Positions 56,045 through 64,000 of a stretch of 64,000 bases of DNA are shown here, one piece after another (positions within the stretch are counted from its first letter, which is position 1; the number at the start of each line of letters is the position of its first letter). Below the pieces are notes generated by a model. The model did not search any database. It was not told the DNA's origin and saw only the letters and a list, made by a program, of their open reading frames with translations. The stretch comes from Russula earlei (Eukaryota > Basidiomycota > Agaricomycetes > Russulales > Russulaceae): the NCBI GenBank assembly GCA_025769875.1, contig JAGFNK010000094.1, positions 62,001 through 126,000 on the forward strand. The letters are read 5' to 3'. The translations under genes were made by a program, and so were the position numbers.

Positions 56045-56422
56045 TATAGCCAGGGGCAGTAGCGCAGGGCCGAGCGAGGGTGAGGAAGACGAGATGAACA
56101 GCGTCGGCACTGGGACGAGTCGCGTCCGCGCATAGTATCGACATGACTACCTTGGGGGAGCTGCGATTTGAGAGCGGCGTGCTTGTCCCATCACATGGGG
56201 TCTTTTAGATTCTCACATGCGCTTCCTTCTCATCTTATGAGTCATCTGGTGGTCTATCTGTACCAAAGTCAATCAATGTTGTTCGTCACGAACGACATGT
56301 GCACAGCGTCACAGGGCGATCGCACAGGTAATTATCAAGTTACAACGATTATATTAACCGCAAAGGACAATGTCTTTCATGACAGCTTAAAAGCGTTAAG
56401 ACACCATGGGCTAGCTCACGGT
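56045..56422. other. Gap between KEI1 tail and PQ-loop gene
   Basis: No gene seen. It contains the convergent 3' ends of the two flanking genes and an AT-richer stretch (56,200-56,400). Confidence 0.5.
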
Positions 56423-57636
56423 TCATACTGAGATTCGTATTCGAGGGTCCCCTACTACTACGGGATCCTTCTCCATGCTGTCCTGGACGCCAGGTTCAGG
56501 CGCGACTGCCCTTGCTGTGCCACCATCAGCACCACCAACACCGTCGCGTGACCTCAGTTCCCCATCATTCTCGGAGCGTGGATTAAGGATCAGAGCCAAC
56601 ACGAGCACGAGGCCGTCCATGACCTATCCGAGTCACACCAGGCAAAAACCCCGTCAGCGAGAAATGTCACATGGTAGGTAGCGCGATGGCGGACCACGAC
56701 GAGTGCATATGCGACGGCCGCGAGGGCGTCGACCTGGCGCTTGAAGACGAGCGAGAGGATCGAAAAGACGCCACCGAGGAGGTCAATGGCCATGAACGGG
56801 AGCGAGATCCCTATGACCGCGCCATGTTTGTAGATCTCGTAGTATTGCGGTCTCTCGGCCGACAGAACGGGACCGAGAAAGAAAGAGGCGTTAGAGTTTG
56901 GTCAGCCGAACGGGGGGGGGAAGGCGGGGAACAACTCGTCGACGGACGCTCACAGGAGAGCGACGGAGAGCAGGGCTGAACTCAGGACCCCGAAGAAGCG
57001 CACGCCCGCTTTGCCCGCGTGCGTGCTGCGCCTGTACGACGGCTAAGCCAACCCCCGCCCGCCGCGCACACCCACCATCCACAGTCAGTCAGCACGCGGG
57101 AAGAAGGGGTGACGTGAAAGGAGAAGTCAACGCACGCGGAGAGCAAACACCAGCGCCGCCTCGAGCGTGCCCCAAAGCGCCAGCGTGGCACCGAGCACGG
57201 CAGTGCACCACGCGCGTGAGCGCCCCGCGCCGTAGTACATGCACTGGCCCCACGAGAGCAGCGAGAAGAGGCCCAGGAGCTGCGGCTGCACGATCAAGGG
57301 CACGTTCAAGTCCTGCAGGATGACGTAGACGCCGAGAGGGAGCGAGGCGACGCCCCAGAGAAAGCTGTGGCAAGGGTTGTCTTCTCAGCGGCGCGTCACG
57401 TGGTTGCCCGAAAGAGGGGAGAAGAAGAAGATGTGGGAGTGCAGCTTACACGAGATAGGGTGAGAGACCTCTAGTGGACTTGCTGCGCCAGCTCTTGACG
57501 AGCTGCGGGACGAGCTGGATGGTCCAGAAGATCGCACCTGTTTTGAGGGGGGACAAGTCAGTTACGGGATGTGGGGCTGTGGATTACAGTAACCCATGGT
57601 TCCGAATATATTCTCAACTACGGCGTTCACGGGCAT
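56423..57636 (-). CDS. PQ-loop repeat membrane protein
   Basis: PQ-loop proteins are seven-helix transporters or receptors, for example of cationic amino acids or cystine at the vacuole. Six exons on the minus strand (57594-57636, 57450-57537, 57136-57364, 56954-57042, 56695-56851, 56423-56623) join without a phase error to 268 codons. The start is MPVNAVVENIFGTMGAIFW. The first PQ motif is IQLVPQLVKSWRSKSTRGLS, a PQ also occurs in IVQPQLLGLFSLLSWGQCMY, and the last is VALLPQYYEIYKHGAVIGIS. Hydrophobic helices include GVASLPLGVYVIL, LGATLALWGTLEAALVFAL, FFGVLSSALLSVALL and FMAIDLLGGVFSILSLVF. The C-terminal tail is Gly/Asp-rich and cytosolic. The gene looks intact although it lies between two transposon blocks. 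Substrate cannot be told. Confidence 0.9.
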
Positions 57637-58033
57637 TACTGACTGTATGGCGGCGGGTGTGGGCAACGACTCACAAGAGTGTAGCGTGTGACACGGGTAC
57701 GGGTAAGAGTTGACGTCTTTTCGCAAAAAGTGTCACGCTCCAGAAAAGGCAAGTGGCCCACCAACTTGGCTCCTCAAGGCAATTCCCATTGACTCCACAA
57801 TTGTTTTCAAATGCAGGTAATACATCAGGAAAAACACATAAATATTTTTTAGCTTTATAAAGTCTTTATAGAGTCAAAAAAGTTGAAAAGTCAATGGTCC
57901 GCTTGGACTGACCCTAATTTTAGAAAGTTGTGAGCCAAATATCAACTATATAGCCAAGAAAGTTGAGAAAGCTGCATAAGTTCTACAAAGTTCTCAAAAG
58001 TTGGAAAGTCACATCAGCCAGCCTTAGGGCTAT
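57637..58033. repeat. AT-rich stretch with AAAGTTG repeats
   Basis: From about 57,720 the base composition drops to AT-rich. AAAGTTG occurs at 57879, 57924, 57959 and 57997, always in the same direction, among AAAGTC and AAAGTTC variants. This resembles subterminal repeats of a DNA transposon end cut by element E, but no terminal inverted repeat or transposase is visible. Confidence 0.35.
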
Positions 58034-58628
58034 TGTTGTGATCTACCCCCTTGTCAGTCTGTCCATAATTCCTTTTGTTATTATTCTCTTGTCACCCTCG
58101 TCCCCTTGGTTATCGTTTCATCCCTTGATGCTGATGGCCACTTATTGTGTTTCACTTATTGTGTTTCATCCCTTGTTGAGTTACTTCTGCTATTGGCTCA
58201 CATTTTATCTATTGTTCTGCATATAGTACTGTACAGCCTCGCTACATACAGTATTTAAGCGCCTGTAGAAGCTGGGGAATGCCCCAAGCTTAGCTTTGTC
58301 CCATTTCCTGTTGCATCCCTTTGCCCTGTACTGTCTCTCAATCACAACTTGTGTTGTGCTGGCTTTCATCTGGCTTGACCTGAGCACACCTCAAGGAACC
58401 CTTGTGTTCCTCTTCCTCCTCTGCCTCTCTCTCATCATCCTCCTCTTCTGCAAAAACCAGAAGATCAACTCTGTCTGCAGACTGAGTCATTGTCTGACTC
58501 AGCCTTGAGACGCTAAACCTTCGATCTGGTCTCTTTGAGCCGGCCCCACTGAACCCTTGAACCAAGTCACAGGGACTTGGCCCCACTGAACTCTGAGCTA
58601 ATGCTCTTATGGCCGCGACGCCGTAACA
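58034..58628 (+). repeat. 5' LTR of element E
   Basis: 595 bp, TGTTGTGATCT ... GCCGTAACA, alignable with the D LTRs throughout. It has two units of the 15-bp repeat near 58,142-58,170. Confidence 0.88.
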
Positions 58629-60114
58629 CAAGCTAAGCTTCTTTTACTCCATTCTGGAGATCAACCTTGAACTACCATCGAACCGTTGGGTCCGTGTCCA
58701 ACCCAGACCATCCCCAGACCATCCCAAACACGTTGTAGGAACTGCCACTTGGGACAGTTTTCACACCTTCCTTTGCTACGTCACCGTCAAAAACAATGAA
58801 GAACTACCAGTCGAATTCATCAACAATCGTTGGTTCCAACTACGACTTAGAAGTGGACAACTCTACACTCACCTAGACCTAGAACTCCTCAGAAACAGCC
58901 TTGGATTAGGCTACTGGAGGGAAAACGACCCTCTCTACGAACCACCATCAGCATCAGAAGCCTCTTCTACAGAAGGCAACCCCCCTGAACCAGAAAACAC
59001 TGTTGAAACTCAGACACCCTTTGAATCCCCTGCTTTAGAACCAGAGGACCCCCTTGGAAACCAGGAACCTATTGAAACCCTAGAACTTGAACCACAGAAC
59101 CCCCCTGAACCCATTATGGCAGCTCAACCCCAAGCCGCTGTACAACCCCCCCCAGCCATCGTTCCACCCCCCCAAGCAGCAGCTCCAGCACCACAAGGCA
59201 CTAATGGATCCCTCAGTGGTAAAGAACCCACTGCCTTCACAGGGGAAAGGAACAAAACAAAATGATTCATCATGGAATTTAATTTGTACTGGGGCCTCAA
59301 TGATGATAAAGCAGTTATGGATTCCCCTTTCAAACGAACAATGCTAGCCCTCTCCTATATTCAAGGAGAAAAGGTCGAAGAATGGGTCAACTCACAGGCA
59401 ACTGCACTCAGGGATAAAGTAAACAGGGCTCAAAACCCCATTAACAGAATGAGCGAAGCATTATGGAACGACTTTGTCACAGACTTTACATTCAAGTTCA
59501 CCAACACTGCAGAGAAAGAAGATGCCCAAGCAGCTCTTGCCAAACACACGATGAAGGAGTCCCTAGACGATTACATCTCCACCTTCGAACAACTCCTAAA
59601 CAAAACAGGATGGCCAGAAACGGACGTCATTGCCATTGAAAGTTTCAAAAATGGCCTGAAAGTTGGACTTTACCACGCGATCTTAAACAGGGACGTCTGG
59701 CCCACCACTCTTCAAGAATGGAAGGAGGAGGCCAGAAGACAGCATCGACGTTTCATCACCATCAGAGAAAAGCTCAAAGGGAAGACTGCACACTCCCCCT
59801 CGGAACACAGGTCCCATCATCCTGATCGAATGCAAGTGGACGCTGCCAAGTCCAACTTCAAGAAGCTCACTGAAGAAGAAAGGAAACAATTGGCAAAAGA
59901 AGGACGTTGCTTCCGCTGCTGAGAGAAAGGCCACCTTAGCTGGGAGTGCCCCAAAAATATTGCCCCCACTACCTCCAAGGCACATACTACTGAACCAACC
60001 CCAGAACCACCAAAGGAGGAAGAAGCCTCCACTATGGTGGCTCATATGAAAACTTTACCAGCAGAGGATAGAGCCAAACTTTGGGACCTCATCCTCAAAG
60101 AGGATTTTCTCTAG
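58629..60114 (+). pseudogene. Gag of element E
   Basis: As in D, the frame is open from the LTR edge without an ATG until 59,116. The capsid domain is FNLYWGLNDDKAVMDSPFKR and EALWNDFVTDFTFKFTNTAE, without the two frameshifts of D. The knuckle begins KEGRCFRC but has TGA 59920-59922 at its first Arg. It ends LKEDFL then UAG 60112-60114, exactly as in D. Confidence 0.85.
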
Positions 60115-60614
60115 GCCAAGGTACAACAGTCAGTACTAAGGCCCAAATAGATACCATTGTCCAACATAAGGAAAACTCAATGAAAGTTCCCTTTATGATC
60201 ACAACAAATGGAAAGACTGGCCAAGCGCTCCTAGACAGCAGAGCAACAGAAAACTTCATTAGCCAAGGAATTGTGGAAAAATTACAAATTCCACTTCGAA
60301 CTCTCAGAACCCCCAGACCCATCATCAATGTGGATGGCACCAGTAACCAAGGAGGAGCACTAACCCATTATGCTCATATGGCTGTACGTCATGGCCCCAC
60401 CACACGACTTCTCACATTTTATGTCACAAACTTGGGAGAAGATAGAATGATCCTCGGCTATCCCTTCCTAAAGGCGTTAAACCCCCTTGTCAACTGGAGC
60501 ACTGGTCACCTAAAAAACCACCTAGGAGTCCTTCTCACTCCTGTACCCCTAACTAAATCACCAAGAATACGGATTGCACAAATCAGGACAACTGTCATTC
60601 CCCCTGAATATTGA
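60115..60614 (+). pseudogene. Protease of element E
   Basis: GQALLDSRATENFISQGIVE has D-S-R in place of the catalytic D-S-G, so the enzyme is dead. One base is missing near 60,140 relative to D, which removes the frame link to Gag. The segment ends at TGA 60612. Confidence 0.85.
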
Positions 60615-61710
60615 CAACATCAGAAGGTCTTTTCAGAAGAAGCAGCCAAACGACTCCCACCCAGTCGGGGAGAACTCGACTTTAGAATCACCCTGAAACC
60701 TGAGCACCCCCAAGTTCCTTAATTGCTGAACTTACCCACTCCCCCAGAATGAGAAACAAGAGTTATCAAGACAAATACAAGAGGACCTAGCCAAGGGTTT
60801 CATCAAAGATGGCATTTTGGATTTCGTATCCCCTGTCTTCTTTGTTCAAAAAAAGGATGGCACTGCTCCACGAATGGTAGTCGACTACCGAAAACTCAAT
60901 AACGCCACAGTCCCTGACTACCACACCTTACCAAACATGGAAGAACAATTGCACCAACTAAGGGGCAAAACCACCTTCAGTAAATTCGACGTCCGAGCTG
61001 GCTACAATAACATTTTGATCCACCCTGAAGACCGACACAAAGGCGCCTTTAAAACTCAATTTGGCACCTTCATCCCCATGGTAATGGGCTTCAGGCTTTA
61101 CCAATGCCCCAGCCGCCTTTCAACGAGCAATGAACCATACCCTCCGACCCTGGCTTCTAAAATATCCAGAGAATACCTGCAACTACCTAGACGATGTAGC
61201 AATAGCCACAGGTGTGGGAGAAGAGCTCCTACATCAACAAATCACACACAGGTTCCTTGACCTACTCGAAAGAGACTCCTATTTCCTGAAAGCCTCAAAA
61301 TGCGCCTTTGAACAACACGAAATTGATTTCTTGGGTTTCCGAATCAACCAAGGAACCCTCAAAATCAACCCAGTCAAAATGGATGGTCTCAAGAACTGGC
61401 CGAGACCCCCCAATAATCTGAAACAGGTACAACAGATCATGGGCGCCCTCAATTACCAACGACCATTTATCCGAGACTTCGCAAAGATAGCTCACCCCAT
61501 TTTTTCCACAATCAAGAAAGGAACCCCCTTCCTCTGGACCCCAGAAGCAACCACAGCCCTAGAAACCTTGATATCGGCAGTCTGCGATGACCCTGAACTG
61601 TACACTGCCAACCCCGACCTCCCATATGAATTAGAAACTGACGCTTCACAATCTGCCACTGGAGCGATCCTCTTCCAAAAGGACCAGAGAGGAAAAAGGA
61701 AAATGATTGG
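60615..61710 (+). pseudogene. RT and start of RNase H of element E
   Basis: VDYRKLNNATVPDYHTLPNM, FSKFDVRAGYNNILIHPEDR, and an intact YLDDVAIATG active site. A one-base insertion near 61,093 breaks the frame before it. RNase H begins with YELETDASQSATGAILFQKD and is cut by the solo LTR. Confidence 0.87.
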
Positions 61711-61715
61711 GAATA

Positions 61716-62597
61716 TGTTACACCATTTTCCTTTTATGTTTACTTCTTACCTTTTGCTACGGACTGCTTGCTCGCGTACGTCCCTTTACTTACTGGTCTT
61801 GTGATCTCTTACGTCTTGTGATCCTTTCTGTGTTATCATGTGATCCATACACGTCCAGGTAACACTGGATTGCTGTTACTTTCCCTTTGTTTGGTTCTCT
61901 TTCCATTTATGTTCACTTCTTAGTTTCGACTGTGCAATGCTGCGCACCTACTGTGCAGCACAGTTACTTGGTTCTGACTCATTTGTGGCCTCATTCCTAT
62001 GACTCCTACTTATTATGACTCCTACTATACTAGTAGCACAGTCAAAGCGCAGCTATTGCTGTGCTTCTCCTGTATATATAAGCTCAGTACTTTGTGACCA
62101 AAGCCCTAAGCTTGGTCTCTTGTAGAATCCAACCTACTCTTGTCCAAACATATTCGCCTGCAACCCAATTCACTCTCACAAACTTAACCCACAACTACCT
62201 CTCCATTTCATCAACTCTCAACACACCATCCACCATCTACTCTTCGCCTTTCCCTTCCTTCCCTAAGAGTCTCTCTTCACTCTCCTGAGAAGAGCTCTCC
62301 TCCTTTAAGACCTACCTTCCTCTACTCTCTCTGCATTGTTCAAGGTCCCGACGGACTTGAACGCATATAGCTAGTGGAACCAGCCCTAGTCTATCCCATT
62401 ACAAACTTACCCTAACTTCTCAATGGACCGAGTCGTACTAGGAAGGGTCTATTGGCCATAACCTGTTTAGCATAAAACACTTCGACCGCTGCAGGGATCC
62501 TTACTCACTATACACGGGAACCAGCCCGTTTCTTGAACACATCTCTATTATCGACTTGCTTTCTGCTTGTGAACTGACACGGCTAGTTACCGTGACA
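61716..62597 (+). repeat. Solo LTR, family F3
   Basis: 882 bp, TGTTACACCA ... ACCGTGACA, TSD GAATA at 61711-61715 and 62598-62602. TATA box tgtatatataag near 62,072. Its sequence is unlike F1 and F2 except for general LTR features, and I found no hydrophobic micropeptide in it. Confidence 0.92.
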
Positions 62598-62602
62598 GAA
62601 TA

Positions 62603-63443
62603 TGTCACATGCGTTCAATGAAGCAGAAAGGAACTACCCGGTTTGGGATAGGGAGTTCCTGGCTCTGATCCTCGCACTCCAACATGGGCGATACCTATTA
62701 GTCGGGACTAAACATCCCATCAAGATTTTTACAGACCACGCTAACTTGGCTCACTATCGGCTCCCCCACAAGATCAACCGAAGAATTGCCAGATACATCT
62801 CAACTCTCAGCAGATTACCACATCGAAATCCACCACAAACCCAGAATCTCCAATCACGCAGATGATCTCTCACGACGACCTGACCACAATGATGGGTCGG
62901 GAGATAACCAGAGCATCACGGCACTACCTGACAAACTTTTTATTCGCATGCTTCACACTGAGGACCTCTATGAGCAAGTACTAACCGAACAAAGAAAGCG
63001 AAGGTCAGATCTCCTCATGTGGAAGGTCAAACACAGTCTTCAAGAGGAAGAAGATGCACTATTCAAAGATGGAAAGTTGGTGGTACCATATCAAGAACCC
63101 CTCTTACGGAAAAGTTTGCATACCTACCATGACAGTATCCTTGGTGGACACACAGGAAATGCCTGAACCCTATATTCAATTCAAGAATCCTTCTGGTGGC
63201 CAAAAATGGCCTACTTCATCAGGGACTACATTCGAGGCTGTGCCATCTGTCAAGCCAACAAATCTTCCACACACCCAACTCACCCCCCAATTTACCCTGA
63301 TCCCCCCTGAGTTTCAGAAACCATTTCAAACCATAGCGATCGACTGGATTGTTGACCTTCCGTTATCAGAGGAATACAACACTATTATGACCATCACCGA
63401 CCAGGACTCTACCAAAGTGGCAATATTCATACCATGTCGTAAA
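62603..63443 (+). pseudogene. RNase H end and integrase of element E
   Basis: NEAERNYPVWDREFLALILA, IKIFTDHANLAHYRLPHKIN, a one-base frame step at about 62,810, then LHTEDLYEQVLTEQRKRRSD. Integrase begins with HDSILGGHTGNA and TGA 63164 where D has CGA. C-A-I-C-Q supplies the zinc pair, and AIDWIVDLPLSEEYNTIMTI the first catalytic Asp. It is cut by an LTR at 63444. Confidence 0.85.
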
Positions 63444-64000
63444 TGTCAAGACACGTACTGCTGATCACTAAGGACTCAGGAGCAGGTGGGCAGGGGTCGG
63501 AACAGATGGTACGCGGCGTAAACAGCAGTTGAACAGGAGGACGAGCCAAACGACTAGAAGATACCAGATGGGGACTGGTATGTGTTGCAGGAGGCAGAGG
63601 CGAAGAGTAGAGGCCAGTGCAGCGAGGGACTTTAAACAAGGCGGTCGTTGAAGAGTACCTTGAAGACGAGGGAAGGCTTTAGACTGAGCAGTCGCAGGGG
63701 AGTACCCAGGAAGAGGAGAGTATCACAAATGGACAGTCTAACGACTGCCATGCTTCATTGGGGCTTATATACAGTGTACAGGGTCGATTACAAAGCACTG
63801 GGACTATTCTAGACTCTTTGGTACCATCCAATAGGACTACAGAGGCATAAACTTGCTTGTGTCAGCTTTCAGGCTTACTGAGCGCATTACTGATCATTGT
63901 GGAGCGATGACATCATTATGATGTCACTGTGGAGCGCTTAGTGAGCCTATGAGGTCACTGTGGAGTCGCTCAGTCAGCCATGATGTCATTGGAGCCTTGA
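63444..64000 (-). repeat. F2-type LTR, inverted, truncated by the window end
   Basis: It starts TGTCAAGACACG, the inverse complement of the end of 37174-38003, and matches it in reverse up to the last base shown. Whether it is a solo LTR or belongs to a full element cannot be told. Confidence 0.88.
63476..63581 (-). pseudogene. LTR-encoded hydrophobic micropeptide, F2 copy 2
   Basis: The same 34-codon frame as at 37866-37970, with one extra base after codon 18 that breaks it. Outside that base the differences are five synonymous and four conservative hydrophobic changes. The start position holds ATA where copy 1 has GTA. Confidence 0.3.

Larger units (their letters stand above)
58034..64000 (+). 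mobile_element. Gypsy element E, same family as D, runs off the window
   Basis: 5' LTR 58034-58628, then Gag, UAG, protease, RT, RNase H and integrase in the same order and with clear base-level similarity to D. It is interrupted by a solo LTR at 61716-62597 and by an F2-type LTR from 63444 onward. The 3' LTR lies outside the window. TGA stops at 59263, 59920 and 63164 face Arg codons in D. Confidence 0.92.

Noticed and set aside
34683..58628. D and E LTRs as ends of one element
   Set aside because: D has its own LTR pair and target duplication, and E is a separate insertion with its own Gag and Pol after its 5' LTR.

Overview
The window looks like nuclear DNA of a mushroom-forming basidiomycete (Agaricomycete type). 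The genes are split by many short GT-AG introns of about 45-130 bp. The recognisable host proteins are fungal housekeeping genes, and the right half is filled with nested Ty3/gypsy and Ty1/copia LTR retrotransposons. Nothing bacterial, such as operons, Shine-Dalgarno sites or CRISPR arrays, is present.

Left part (1-25,326), host genes. In order: a decayed P-loop/Crinkler-type NTPase (about 420-1598); a doubtful minus-strand gene (2444-3054); exonuclease V (EXO5, 3173-5526, seven exons resolved); a CTR-type copper transporter (5765-6968); a NAK/Ark1-Prk1-type Ser/Thr kinase (minus, 7146-11274); a 3-hydroxyisobutyrate-dehydrogenase-like enzyme (11375-12819); the ribosomal import adaptor SYO1 (minus, 13091-15874); an unrecognised single-pass membrane protein (minus, 17220-18993); the Sin3 corepressor (minus, 19253-24362); and a 5'-truncated KEI1 (IPC synthase subunit) remnant (24,700 onward).

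Middle part (25,327-55,921): one 30.6 kb stack of retrotransposons sits inside the 3' part of the KEI1 remnant. Element A (chromovirus gypsy) was hit by a solo LTR (29,411-30,372), by a copia element in minus orientation (32,313-47,800) and by gypsy element C (47,839-55,241). The copia element was hit by gypsy element D (34,683-43,355) and by another solo LTR inside its own LTR (46,681-47,622). D was hit by a third solo LTR (37,174-38,003). Five-bp target-site duplications (TSDs), exact or with one mismatch, support each step, so the order of events can be read directly.

Right part (55,927-64,000): the KEI1 tail resumes, followed by an intact PQ-loop membrane protein gene (minus, 56,423-57,636), an AT-rich stretch with AAAGTTG repeats, and gypsy element E. 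E is of the same family as D. It is interrupted by a solo LTR (61,716-62,597) and by a further LTR that runs off the window end.

Most notable observations: (i) two related solo-LTR families carry, in the same place downstream of the TATA box, a short ORF for a conserved hydrophobic peptide of 32-34 residues, and copies differ mainly by synonymous or conservative changes; (ii) the gypsy elements carry an extra 3' coding module, ending in CCHC zinc knuckles, fused to Pol in D and free-standing in C; (iii) D and E share an in-frame UAG between Gag and protease, which suggests stop readthrough; (iv) element decay is dominated by CpG to TpG/CpA changes, which hit catalytic residues; (v) EXO5 carries a candidate PCNA-binding PIP box.
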